Of a stretch of DNA of 64,000 nt, positions 51,957 through 60,225 are shown in pieces. This DNA comes from Fibrobacter sp. UWH4 (GTDB lineage: Bacteria; Fibrobacterota; Fibrobacteria; Fibrobacterales; Fibrobacteraceae): assembly GCF_900142475.1 (NCBI RefSeq), contig NZ_FRAY01000005.1:248001-312000 (forward strand), in the 5' to 3' direction. The position numbers were made by a program, and so were the translations under genes. The notes below the pieces were generated by a model. The model searched no databases, had not been told where the DNA came from, and saw nothing but the letters and a program-made list of their open reading frames with translations. Within the stretch, counting starts at the first letter, position 1; each line of letters opens with the position of its first letter.

Positions 51957-52862
51957 ATGTTCCGTAATTTTAAATGGGTTCTTGCTACGGCCTCGGCTAT
52001 TAGCCTGTCTGTGATGTTTGCTGCGTGCAACGAGCAGGAGTCTAAAACCGAGATGAAAAAGGATGTCGCTGAGGTGGCGACGCCTGCACCTACGCCGGCT
52101 CCCACGAAGTCAGTGGTGGTGTACTATTCGCAGAATGGAGCAACCAAGAAACTCGCCGAAATTTTCCAGAAGGCGAAGAACGCCGAAGCGGTGGAACTTA
52201 AACTTGTAAAACCGTACCCCTCGACTTACGACAGCACTGTTGCCGCGGTTGGTGCCGAACGTGAAAGCAAGCTGTGGCCTGCTCTTGAAAATGCGAAGGT
52301 GGATCTCGCCAAGTACGATACGGTGTACTTGGGGTATCCGATCATGTTCGGGAGTTTCGCTCCGCCGATTTACACCTTCCTCGATTCAAACGACTTGAGT
52401 GGCAAGGTTGTGGTGCCGTTCTGCACGTACGGTAGCGGAGGCCGCAAGGCGAGCGCTGCAGAACTCAAGACTCTTGAACCGAATGCGAACGTGACGCTAG
52501 CTTATGGAATTTCGAACAAGCGAATCACGGCGGAAAATGGCGCCGAAGTGGCCGCGGGTGAAGTCGAGGCCTTCTTTGGGAATCTGGAAGCCGGTAAGAC
52601 TGACGAAATGCTTCTGGGCGGCTACTCGGAACAGCGCCCGCTTACTGCGGAAGATTCTGCGGTCTTTGCCGAGGCGACCAAGGATTACGCCTACTTGAGC
52701 CTCAAGCCGCTGAGTGTCGCGACGCAGATTGTGGCCGGCACGAATTACTTGTTCGTTTGCGAAATGAAGGCCTTCGGTGGGCCAGCCACTCAGACATACG
52801 TGAAAATATTTAAGCCGCTCCCGGGTCGCGGTGCGGCTGAACTGATTGTCGTTGAAAAGTAG
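51957..52862 (+). CDS. Lipoprotein: flavodoxin-like domain joined to cystatin-like domain
   Basis: 301 residues with GGAGG upstream. The signal peptide ends in a lipobox (FAAC), followed by a Thr/Pro/Ala linker. Residues about 50-215 are flavodoxin-like (SVVVYYSQNGATKKLAE, the FMN phosphate loop; later TVYLGYPIMFGSFAPPIY and FCTYGSGG). Residues about 218-301 resemble a cystatin: an early GGYSEQRPLT, the central QIVAGTNYLFVCEMK matching the QxVxG inhibitory loop, and a late PLPGRG. Flavodoxins are normally cytoplasmic, so an exported lipid-anchored one is odd. The cystatin-like part suggests cysteine-protease inhibition; not demonstrated. Confidence 0.78.
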   Translation: MFRNFKWVLATASAISLSVMFAACNEQESKTEMKKDVAEVATPAPTPAPTKSVVVYYSQNGATKKLAEIFQKAKNAEAVELKLVKPYPSTYDSTVAAVGAERESKLWPALENAKVDLAKYDTVYLGYPIMFGSFAPPIYTFLDSNDLSGKVVVPFCTYGSGGRKASAAELKTLEPNANVTLAYGISNKRITAENGAEVAAGEVEAFFGNLEAGKTDEMLLGGYSEQRPLTAEDSAVFAEATKDYAYLSLKPLSVATQIVAGTNYLFVCEMKAFGGPATQTYVKIFKPLPGRGAAELIVVEK

Positions 52863-52884
52863 AAATCGTCATTGGAAATAAAAG

Positions 52885-52911
52885 AAAGCGGGCTTGAATC
52901 CCGCTTTTTTT
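52885..52911. terminator. Bidirectional terminator between the flavodoxin gene and metH
   Basis: AAAGCGGG-CTTGAAT-CCCGCTTT (52885-52907) is followed by T on the plus strand and by a T-rich stretch on the minus strand. It overlaps the metH stop codon. Confidence 0.85.
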
Positions 52912-55900
52912 ACGCCTTCACGTGGAAGTAGTCGATTTCGGGGTGGCTGATGTAGAGGCCGCTTACGGAGGCTTGCGGGTACATGGCGCCGTTCTCGGTG
53001 AGCGATATTCCGACACTTTCGAAGTCGATGAGTTTCGCGACGTTGAAGATTTCCTTGATGTTCGGTAGCACGGGGTATCCGACGGCCGGGCGGATGCCCT
53101 TCCAGCTGTTGGTGCGCGCGAGTTCCTGGCTTAGGTATTCGGCGCCTGCTTCGGCGAGGCGGTCGGCGACAGTCTGCATCAGGAGAACGTCGTAGTCGCT
53201 GCCGCCCTGTTCGGCTTTGAGCTTTTCGAGACGCTTCACGAAGGCGTCGCTCACGGTGACGGCGAAGGCACCTACGATGTCGCGGAAAACATCTTTACCG
53301 GCGGGAGCAGCGAAGATGCTTGCGGTGTTCGCGTTGGCAGGGGCTACGTAGTCGCAGAGGGCGAGACAGGTGCCTTCGGGGTTCTGCTGGCGTGCTGTGG
53401 CGACTTCGACAAGGTCGGAGTCGGTGCCGGTACGGCCCGTGTTGAACCTGATGGAATTTTCCGTACCGGCGGCAGGGTAGAACGCCTGCACGGCACGGAG
53501 TGCGTATTCGGGCTTTGTGAGCGACTTGATGAGCGCTTCGGCGTCGGCCTTAAGTTTTTTCGCCTCTTCTTCGTCTGGCTTGATTTTCCAAGTGAAGAAG
53601 AAGTATTCCCAGCTGATGAGCGGGATAATCTTTTCGATAGGAATCGGCGGGAGCTTGCTTTCGCCCATGAACGGCGGCTGTACCGGCTGGTATTTGCTCC
53701 AGTCGTACTGGAAACGGCGTTCGACGGTCGTTTTGGCGCTTGCGGCTTCGGTCTGGATGCCGTTCTGTTTGTCGCGAATGCGCTGCTGCTCGGCCCGGTT
53801 TTCTTGAATCGTAGCTTCGCTTGTCGCGGGGTCCAAGAGCTTTTGCACGAGGCCCGGGTTGCTGGCGGCATCGCGCACGTGGAATACGGGGCCGTCGTAG
53901 CACGGAGCAATCTTTACGGCCGTGTGCGTGGGCGAGGTGGTGGCACCGCCGACGATAATCGGGATGCGCTGGCCTGCATCTTGCATGGCCTTCGCCACAG
54001 TGCACATTTCTTCGAGCGAGGGCGTAATCAGCCCGGAGAGGCTCAATATATCGGCCTTGTTCTCGATGACCGCTTTCACGATGACGTCTTCGGGAACCAT
54101 CACGCCGAGGTCCACCATCTCGTAGCCGTTACAGGCCATAATCACGGAGACGATGTTCTTGCCGATATCGTGCACGTCGCCCTTCACGGTCGCAATCACG
54201 ATTTTTCCGCGGTTAGAAGCATTGGCGTCCTTGCCCGCCTCGATGTAGGGCTGCAAAATTTCCACCGCCTTCTTCATGGTGCGTGCGGTTTTTACCACCT
54301 GCGGCAAGAACATCTTGCCTTCGCCGAAGCGACGGCCCACTTCGTTCATGCCGTCCATGAGCGGGCCAGAGATGATTCCCACCGGGCTATCGCCACGGTT
54401 GATGAGTTCCATCAGGTCGGGCTGAAGCGTTGTAGAAGTTCCCTTGAGTAAGGCTTCTTGCAGGCGTTCTTCGGGGGTGGTGGGCTTGGCTTCGGCGGCA
54501 GCGCTGGCGTTGTCGTCAGAAGAGCTCGCGCCTGTGCTCATGGCGAAAATTGCCTTCGGGTCGTATTTGGTGCCTGCTTCCTTGGCGGCAGCGGCGGCCG
54601 CGGTCATGCGGCTTGCAATTTCAATGAGCGCTTCGCTCGCATCCGGTTCCGTGTTGTAGATGACTTCGGTAATGGCCATGCGGAGTTCCAGCGGAATCGT
54701 CTTGTATTCGATAATCGCGCTCGGGTTCATGATGGCCATGCCCATGCCGTTCGGAATCGCGTAATGCAGGAAGGTGGTATGCATCGCTTCGCGCAGGTAG
54801 TTATTGCCGCGGAAGGCGAAGGAAAGGTTCGAAAGACCGCCCGAGATGCGCACGCCGGGCAAGTTGTCCATAATCCAGCGGACCGCACGGATAAAGTCAA
54901 TGGCGTAAGCGTTGTGTTCCGCCATGCCCGTAGCGACAGTCAAAACGTTCGGATCGTAAATGATGTCAGAAGGATCGAAGCCGAGCTTTTTGACCATGAT
55001 GTCGTAAGCGCGGGCGGCAATTTGTACGCGGCGCTCGTAGTTGGTGGCCTGGCCTTCTTCGTCAAAGAGCATCACGATGACCGCACCGCCGAGTCGCTTG
55101 ATGGTGCGCGCGTGATCGATGAAAGCTTGTTCACCCATCTTGAGTGAGATAGAGTTCACGATGCACTTGCCCTGGGCGCACTTGAGGCCCGCTTCGATGA
55201 CTTCGAACCGGGAAGAGTCCACCATGATGGGCACGCGGCTGATGGCGGGGTCCGAAGCGAGCAAGTTCAAGAAGGTCTGCATTTCAGCGGTAGCATCCAA
55301 GAGACCGTCGTCCATGTTCACGTCGATCACGTCGGCGCCGTCTTCGACTTGCTTACGAGCGATGTCGAGAGCTTCTTCGTAATTTTTTTCGTTGATGAGT
55401 CGCAGGAACTTCTTGGAGCCCGCCACGTTGCAGCGTTCGCCCACCTTCACAAAATCTTCGGCGTTGCAGCTGTCGGCGCCGTTGCTCGGGCGCACCTGTT
55501 CCTTGAACAGCGGTTCCAAACCGGCGAGGCGGAGCAGCGGGCTCGTCGCATACTTGGGTGCTGGCTTACGGCGTTCGTAATCGGCCGGCAGGGCGTCAAG
55601 CATCTTGCGCATGGCGGCGATGTGTTCCGGTGTGGTACCGCAGCAACCGCCAATCATGTTCACTAGTTTGTCATCCAGGTAAACGCCCATCAGGCGCACC
55701 ATGTCTTCGGGCGTATCGTCGTAACCGCCGAACTGGTTCGGGAGCCCCGCATTCGGGTGACAGCTAATGTAGCAGGGCGCGACCTTGCCCATGCGGCGCA
55801 GGTACGGCACCATGCCGTCGGCACCGAGACCGCAGTTCAGGCCAATCGAAAGCGGATGCATGTGCATCACGCTCACGGCGAACGCTTCTACCGTCTGGCC

Positions 55901-56566
55901 CGAAAGTGTACGGCCCGAGGCGTCGCTCACCGTCATCGAAAACATGACTTCAACCGGCTTGAGGTCGGCAACCGCGGACCCTTCGGCAAGCTCAGGGACC
56001 TTGGCTGCAGCGCGTTTTTCCATCACTTTGGTAAATGCGCTTGCGGCGGCTTTTGCGTTCAGCGTATCAAAAATCGTTTCAATCAGAATCGCATCGACGC
56101 CTTCTTCCACCAGCACCTGGATCTGTTCCAGGTAGGCGTCTTCCAGTTCGTCGAAAGTAATGCTACGGCTCGCGGGATCGTTCACGTCTTCGCTCATCGA
56201 AAGCATTTTGCTCGTGGGGCCCACGTCACCCAGGATGTACACCTGGCGGCCGTACTTTTCCATGGCCTCTGCCGCCGCCTGCTTCGCAATCTTCACCGCG
56301 GCGCGGTTCATTTCGGCAATGCGGTGTTCCTGGTGGTATTCGTGCTGGCTTACGCGCTGGCTCGAGAAGGTATTCGTGGTGAGGCAATCTACGCCCGCAT
56401 CCACGTATCGACGCTGGATATCAAGAATGATATCCGGCTTTTCGATAGAGAGCATGTCGTTGTTCGCGCCCTTGATTCCGTAAGTCTGAATGACAGAACC
56501 CATGCCGCCGTCGAGCAGCATCATCTTGCTTTCAAAAGCTTCGCGTAGAGTCATTTTCTTGTCCAT
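52910..56566 (-). CDS. metH: Cobalamin-dependent methionine synthase
   Basis: 1218 residues, full length. The homocysteine domain (about 1-330) has LLDGGMGSVIQ and the zinc cysteines in GLNCGLG and GGCCGTTPEH. The folate domain (about 355-620) has FVKVGERCNVAGS and DVIDVNMDDGLLD. The cobalamin domain (about 690-890) has the base-off motif VHDIGKNIV with the axial histidine. The C-terminal activation domain (about 920-1218) has RPAVGYPVLP. It transfers the methyl group of methyl-tetrahydrofolate to homocysteine through methylcobalamin. No cobalamin riboswitch is recognised in the 90 bases upstream. Confidence 0.96.
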   Translation of the reverse strand: MDKKMTLREAFESKMMLLDGGMGSVIQTYGIKGANNDMLSIEKPDIILDIQRRYVDAGVDCLTTNTFSSQRVSQHEYHQEHRIAEMNRAAVKIAKQAAAEAMEKYGRQVYILGDVGPTSKMLSMSEDVNDPASRSITFDELEDAYLEQIQVLVEEGVDAILIETIFDTLNAKAAASAFTKVMEKRAAAKVPELAEGSAVADLKPVEVMFSMTVSDASGRTLSGQTVEAFAVSVMHMHPLSIGLNCGLGADGMVPYLRRMGKVAPCYISCHPNAGLPNQFGGYDDTPEDMVRLMGVYLDDKLVNMIGGCCGTTPEHIAAMRKMLDALPADYERRKPAPKYATSPLLRLAGLEPLFKEQVRPSNGADSCNAEDFVKVGERCNVAGSKKFLRLINEKNYEEALDIARKQVEDGADVIDVNMDDGLLDATAEMQTFLNLLASDPAISRVPIMVDSSRFEVIEAGLKCAQGKCIVNSISLKMGEQAFIDHARTIKRLGGAVIVMLFDEEGQATNYERRVQIAARAYDIMVKKLGFDPSDIIYDPNVLTVATGMAEHNAYAIDFIRAVRWIMDNLPGVRISGGLSNLSFAFRGNNYLREAMHTTFLHYAIPNGMGMAIMNPSAIIEYKTIPLELRMAITEVIYNTEPDASEALIEIASRMTAAAAAAKEAGTKYDPKAIFAMSTGASSSDDNASAAAEAKPTTPEERLQEALLKGTSTTLQPDLMELINRGDSPVGIISGPLMDGMNEVGRRFGEGKMFLPQVVKTARTMKKAVEILQPYIEAGKDANASNRGKIVIATVKGDVHDIGKNIVSVIMACNGYEMVDLGVMVPEDVIVKAVIENKADILSLSGLITPSLEEMCTVAKAMQDAGQRIPIIVGGATTSPTHTAVKIAPCYDGPVFHVRDAASNPGLVQKLLDPATSEATIQENRAEQQRIRDKQNGIQTEAASAKTTVERRFQYDWSKYQPVQPPFMGESKLPPIPIEKIIPLISWEYFFFTWKIKPDEEEAKKLKADAEALIKSLTKPEYALRAVQAFYPAAGTENSIRFNTGRTGTDSDLVEVATARQQNPEGTCLALCDYVAPANANTASIFAAPAGKDVFRDIVGAFAVTVSDAFVKRLEKLKAEQGGSDYDVLLMQTVADRLAEAGAEYLSQELARTNSWKGIRPAVGYPVLPNIKEIFNVAKLIDFESVGISLTENGAMYPQASVSGLYISHPEIDYFHVKA

Positions 56567-56658
56567 TGCACGAACCGCCGTATTTTACGTTTTATGCGTT
56601 TATTTAGTTTTATGCATAAAAGATAGGAAATGCCGATGGACTTTTCAAGCGGGATATG

Positions 56659-56690
56659 TAAAAACCGGGGCACCTCGCGGCACCCCGGTT
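56659..56690 (-). terminator. Strong terminator of the orphan gene group
   Basis: AACCGGGG/CCCCGGTT (56663-56670 with 56683-56690) forms an eight-pair stem. Read on the minus strand the stem is followed by TTTTTAC. It ends the leftward orphan genes 31 bases after the last stop. Confidence 0.85.
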
Positions 56691-56720
56691 CCACTTTACC
56701 ACAACACAAACTTTTAAAGA

Positions 56721-56957
56721 TTAGCCAATACGGTCGTTGACCTCCTTTAAAGTCGGTACTTTTATGAGGTTTAATTGTCCTGCACGACAGTGAATGCCTA
56801 TCCGTTTGTCGGGGCGTTCGCCTGCAGCGAGTTCAAGATTCTTGGTAAAGTCGCGTAGCGAACTTAATACCTCTTCAAGGCTACCGATGTTGGTGCATTC
56901 GATGATCCATCCACTATTAGGGAATATTATATCTGGATTTGCATTGGCTTTGCTCAT
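56721..56957 (-). CDS. Unrecognised small protein (orphan group, gene 3)
   Basis: 78 residues. The N-terminal part reads FPNSGWIIECTNIGSLEEVLSSLRDF, a short alpha/beta pattern, and the C-terminus ends KVPTLKEVNDRIG. No signal peptide or membrane segment is seen. The start overlaps the stop of the 200-residue gene by 4 bases, so it is translationally coupled. No family is recognised. Confidence 0.65.
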   Translation of the reverse strand: MSKANANPDIIFPNSGWIIECTNIGSLEEVLSSLRDFTKNLELAAGERPDKRIGIHCRAGQLNLIKVPTLKEVNDRIG

Positions 56958-57556
56958 GTGGCCTCCTTTGCGATGCTTTTTAAAATCGCTTTCGCTAAAG
57001 CCCTTAGCTGGGTCAAGGGATGCTCTGGAAAGAATTCATCGTAGAAGGGGTCTTCGCCAATCGTGTAACAGCAACCTTTTCTAGGTTCTCTATCCATGAG
57101 GTTGAATGATGTTGTTGAGTTTTTGGAACCAAAGGCTTTTAAGACGACTTCCTTGTAGCATTTTTTCGGTTGGGTCCGACGTAGGGATGCTTCACCGAGC
57201 TCATCACCGGAAGCGAACAGTTGAAAGGCTTGTCCTTCGTGGAAAACATCCATTATCAGGGTGTAATGGACTGCTTCGTCGTTCTCTTTGGTGAGGTAGT
57301 AGCGGCATAGCGTAGAGCCAATGGCTACATCACGGAAATCAACGAAGCATGTGTTGTCGTTCTCGAATCTTGCAAGCCAGAAAACATCATCTCGAAAGTG
57401 CTTTTCGGGTAGGAATGTTTTTGTCGTATTTTTTTCAATAACGGCCATTATGCAGGATTGCTTGGATTGGCGAACGAACCAAGTGGACTTGCCACGACCT
57501 TGCTTAAGTATTTTGTAGTCGGGAGGGAGCAGGTTTGCGAATTGCTTAGTGGTCAT
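56954..57556 (-). CDS. Unrecognised protein (orphan group, gene 2)
   Basis: 200 residues from the ATG at 57556, which has AGGAG upstream; the longer frame would run through the neighbouring gene. It begins MTTKQFANLLPPDYKILKQG and has a beta-rich middle (FVRQSKQSCIMAVIEK, DVFWLARFENDNTCFVDFRDV, YTLIMDVFHEGQAFQLFAS). Seven cysteines are scattered. It looks cytoplasmic. It lies 10 bases after gene 1 and overlaps gene 3 by 4 bases. I recognise no motif. Confidence 0.7.
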   Translation of the reverse strand: MTTKQFANLLPPDYKILKQGRGKSTWFVRQSKQSCIMAVIEKNTTKTFLPEKHFRDDVFWLARFENDNTCFVDFRDVAIGSTLCRYYLTKENDEAVHYTLIMDVFHEGQAFQLFASGDELGEASLRRTQPKKCYKEVVLKAFGSKNSTTSFNLMDREPRKGCCYTIGEDPFYDEFFPEHPLTQLRALAKAILKSIAKEAT

Positions 57557-57566
57557 ACCCAATCTC

Positions 57567-57944
57567 CTAGAAAATGCGTACGTGAAGTACGCGGACAAGC
57601 TTGTCAATGAAACTCGTTTTGGGAATGATTGCCTCGGATAGGTCAAGGCCGTAGGTTGCCGCCTTCCCGAAGCCGATACAGAATGCTTGGCCTTTGACGT
57701 AGCGATTGGGTTCGCAGTAGCAGACGATTTTTTCACCGAGGTTCGTGACAAATCCGGTTTCAAAGCAGAAACGTCCTCGCTCAAAGCGGTACATCCCGAT
57801 GCCATTCAGGGCCTTTTCGTAGTTGGAGTTGATGCGCATCAGGGCTTCCTTGAAAGAAACTGTGTTGCGTTCGTTGGATTGCATGATTAGGTGGTTGATT
57901 TTGCCCTGTTCATTCTTGATAAAAATTTCTTCATGTAATTTCAT
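57567..57944 (-). CDS. Unrecognised protein (orphan group, gene 1)
   Basis: 125 residues with AAGG 9 bases before the ATG at 57944. The sequence includes FKEALMRINSNYEKALNGIGMYRFERGRFCFETGF and a later GQAFCIGFGKAATYGLDLSEAII. It has no membrane segment or signal peptide. It is the first gene of a tight leftward trio ending at the terminator at 56659-56690. Function unknown. Confidence 0.7.
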   Translation of the reverse strand: MKLHEEIFIKNEQGKINHLIMQSNERNTVSFKEALMRINSNYEKALNGIGMYRFERGRFCFETGFVTNLGEKIVCYCEPNRYVKGQAFCIGFGKAATYGLDLSEAIIPKTSFIDKLVRVLHVRIF

Positions 57945-58023
57945 ATGGTTAAACCTTTGTTTTGATAGTTTGTGTGTAATTTGGTCGCAGGACCGTTGGT
58001 CCGTGGATGTAAGCGGAAATGGC

Positions 58024-58053
58024 GGCCGGTAATGTGGAAATTACCGGCCTTTT
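58024..58053. terminator. Perfect ten-pair hairpin between orphan genes
   Basis: GGCCGGTAAT-GTGGAA-ATTACCGGCC (58024-58049) is followed by TTTT on the plus strand. On the minus strand, where the genes lie, no T-run follows, so it may be an RNA-stabilising or regulatory hairpin rather than a terminator. A smaller GGACC-GTT-GGTCC hairpin lies at 57990-58003. Confidence 0.5.
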
Positions 58054-58127
58054 CCATTCCGTTTATTGCGACTCTATAGTCGCCATTGAGTGATATGCTT
58101 TAGTGTATTATTGCTTAGATCGTTTAA

Positions 58128-58406
58128 TTATTCGTCGTAGAATTCCTCAAAGGCTGTGTCGTCAAAGTCGTTGGGATCATCGAGTGGATCGATGTATCCC
58201 ATAGTCTCGAGATAGTCGCCGTCGGGATTGAAACCCATCCAAGGATCGGGATCAGGTTCTTCCTCTTCCAAGTCTTCATCAGAATCTCCATTAGCGCGTT
58301 TCCTTTCCAACTCTTCTAACAGACGTTCTTTTTCGGCTTCGAGTTCAATCTCATATTGGAGTTCGGTCATCTCACCCCACTTAGTCCATATTAAATGGTC
58401 TTTCAT
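58128..58406 (-). CDS. Small acidic protein
   Basis: 92 residues with GAGGA about 9 bases before the ATG at 58406. The middle is a charged helix (YEIELEAEKERLLEELERK), then a very acidic stretch rich in Glu, Asp and Pro, ending FEEFYDE. Such proteins can be DNA mimics, antitoxins or anti-restriction proteins, but nothing in the sequence decides between these. It is separated by 183 bases from the orphan trio and is the first gene downstream of the 55-bp repeat array. Confidence 0.65.
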   Translation of the reverse strand: MKDHLIWTKWGEMTELQYEIELEAEKERLLEELERKRANGDSDEDLEEEEPDPDPWMGFNPDGDYLETMGYIDPLDDPNDFDDTAFEEFYDE

Positions 58407-58450
58407 AATGAATGTCCTCTTGTTTTTTTTGAAAAATTGATTTTATCATA

Positions 58451-58828
58451 AGCTCCGGACTCGAATCCCCGAGGGTTTGCAAGCCGCTGGCTCCAATTAT
58501 TATTAAGCTCCGGACTCGAATCCCCGAGGGTTTGCAAGCCGCTGGCTCCAATTATTATTAAGCTCCGGACTCGAATCCCCGAGGGTTTGCAAGCCGCTGG
58601 CTCCAATTATTATTAAGCTCCGGACTCGAATCCCCGAGGGTTTGCAAGCCGCTGGCTCCAATTATTATTAAGCTCCGGACTCGAATCCCCGAGGGTTTGC
58701 AAGCCGCTGGCTCCAATTATTATTAAGCTCCGGACTCGAATCCCCGAGGGTTTGCAAGCCGCTGGCTCCAATTATTATTAAGCTCCGGACTTGAATCCTT
58801 GAGGGATTGCAAGCCACTGGCTCCGATT
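58451..58828. repeat. 55-bp tandem repeat array, seven units
   Basis: Units begin at 58451, 58506, 58561, 58616, 58671, 58726 and 58781, each starting AGCTCCGGACTCGAATCC. The first six are identical over 55 bases and the last has several substitutions. Each unit contains a GGA-CTCGAA-TCC arm that resembles a tRNA T-arm, an AGCC-GCT-GGCT hairpin and an AT-rich end (ATTATTATTA). There are no variable spacers. The array lies upstream of the small acidic gene. Confidence 0.95.
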
Positions 58829-58869
58829 ATATGTACTTAGACGTTAGAGTCGCTTGACTTATCGGTCAG

Positions 58870-58901
58870 GTACATTTACACCTAGACAGGTGTAGGTGTA
58901 C
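58870..58901. promoter_or_regulatory. Long interrupted palindrome next to the array
   Basis: GTACA-TT-TACACCT pairs with AGGTGTA-GG-TGTAC around an AGAC centre: 12 of 14 positions pair, with only the two central-arm bases mismatched. It could be an operator or a hairpin. Confidence 0.5.
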
Positions 58902-58925
58902 AAGTTACAAAAATTCTATAATGCT

Positions 58926-58963
58926 GTCAACCCATTTCCACAAAAAAATAGAAAAGGGTTGAC
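58926..58963. promoter_or_regulatory. Second long inverted repeat, downstream of the COG0523 gene
   Basis: GTCAACCCATTTC pairs with GAAAAGGGTTGAC (12 of 13 positions) around a 12-base A-rich loop. It lies 62 bases after the end of the leftward COG0523 gene. It may act as its terminator, or as an operator for the orphan genes. Confidence 0.45.
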
Positions 58964-59024
58964 GCTGTTTCATTTTGTCATATTACTATGATTGCTTGTA
59001 GGGTTTTCCTTCATAAATTTGCGG

Positions 59025-60167
59025 TTAGTCAAGGCATTTTTCGAGTTCCGTTCGGATGGATTCCTTGTTGTAGCCCTTGCCGATAAAGACGACTTGGTTT
59101 TCGCGGTCGCCGTAGCGGGAATCCCAGTTTTCCCGGACTTCGGGATTGTCGGCGAGGTAGGCTTGCTTCTGGTCTTCGCGCAGGGCGTCTATCCAAAAAG
59201 ATACTGGCATGACCGAGGAATTCCGGCCGGCCTGTTCGAACAGTTGAACGTCCCTGCTGGCGTCCGAGAACCAGATGTAGCCCTTGGAGCGGATGAGTTC
59301 GGCAGGGTAGCGGTTGTTGACGAAATCCATGAAGCGGGTCCTGTTGAACGGTTGCCTTGTCTCGAAAACGAAGGACGAAATTCCGTATTCGTCTACGCAG
59401 CTGTCGCGACGGCGTCCTGACTGCAACAGGCTTGCGGTGGCTTTTTGAATGGCCGAGGACGATTCGATTTGACCGTAGTTGAAAGGTTTTGTCGTAAGGA
59501 TTTTTTCGATGTCGATGTCGCCGTTTACCGAATGGATAATTGGTGCGCGGGGCTGGAAATCGCGTACGATGGATTCGACTTCCTTGAGTTGGTCTTCGCT
59601 GAGCAAGTCGCACTTGTTCAAGACGATAAAGTTGCAGAATTCAATCTGGTCTACAATCAGGGTGGAAATTTCTTCTTGCGAAAGATCGTACTGATCGGCT
59701 AAGTGGTCCCGCTGTTCTTTTTTGTGTTTCAGGTCGCTGAGGAATTCGCGGTAGATGCGGTCGGCATCGACGACGGTCACGATGGAGGTCAGGTAAACGT
59801 TGGTGTCGGGATTGTCTTCTTCGTAGGCCAAGAAGCTTGCGCTCACGGCGCCGGGGTCGCTGATGCCGGAGGCTTCGACGAATACGACTTCGATGGAATC
59901 CAGTTTGGAAATCTTTTCGACTTGCTCGATGAATTCGTCGCGCAGCGTGCAGCAGATGCAACCGTTTTGCAGTTCGAACATCGGGCATTCGGCCACGTTC
60001 GAGCCGTTCTTTTTCAGAATTTCGGCATCGACGTTGATGCTTCCCATGTCGTTGACGATAAGGGCGACTTTCCGCTTCTCCTGCTTAAGAATATTGTTCA
60101 AGAGGGTTGTTTTGCCGGAGCCCAAATATCCGGTAATGAGGATGACGGGTTTCTTGTTCTTTTTCAT
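59025..60167 (-). CDS. COG0523 / CobW-family metal-associated GTPase
   Basis: 380 residues. The Walker A motif is GYLGSGKTTLLNN (about residues 12-24), the family metal-binding CxCC is GCICCTL (about 70-76), and the G4-type motif NKCDLL is at about 187. The C-terminal CobW_C domain follows with FVFETRQPFNRTRFMDFV. COG0523 proteins are G3E GTPases that deliver metals, and several are induced by zinc starvation. Its place at the end of a cluster with a TonB receptor, a His-rich lipoprotein and a ZnuB-like permease supports a zinc role. It is 58 bases after the receptor gene. Confidence 0.88.
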   Translation of the reverse strand: MKKNKKPVILITGYLGSGKTTLLNNILKQEKRKVALIVNDMGSINVDAEILKKNGSNVAECPMFELQNGCICCTLRDEFIEQVEKISKLDSIEVVFVEASGISDPGAVSASFLAYEEDNPDTNVYLTSIVTVVDADRIYREFLSDLKHKKEQRDHLADQYDLSQEEISTLIVDQIEFCNFIVLNKCDLLSEDQLKEVESIVRDFQPRAPIIHSVNGDIDIEKILTTKPFNYGQIESSSAIQKATASLLQSGRRRDSCVDEYGISSFVFETRQPFNRTRFMDFVNNRYPAELIRSKGYIWFSDASRDVQLFEQAGRNSSVMPVSFWIDALREDQKQAYLADNPEVRENWDSRYGDRENQVVFIGKGYNKESIRTELEKCLD

Positions 60168-60225
60168 AGTTCTCCTTTGAAGATTGTGTAGTTTGTTAAA
60201 AAGTTTGTTTGTAATGAATAATGCG

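Noticed and set aside
56567-56658. Cobalamin riboswitch before metH
   Set aside because: The 90-base leader is AT-rich, too short, and shows no B12-box-like conserved sequence.
58403-58828. Reading frames through the 55-bp repeats, and the array as a CRISPR
   Set aside because: The frames merely translate the repeated unit. The units are identical with no variable spacers and no cas genes are near.
58451-58828. Array units as tRNA genes
   Set aside because: The 55-base unit is too short and lacks acceptor, D and anticodon arms. Only a T-arm-like element is present.
59203-59216. A fourth copy of the hairpin module (GCATGACCGAGG)
   Set aside because: Only about 12 bases match, they lie inside the COG0523 coding sequence, and no flanking stems can form.
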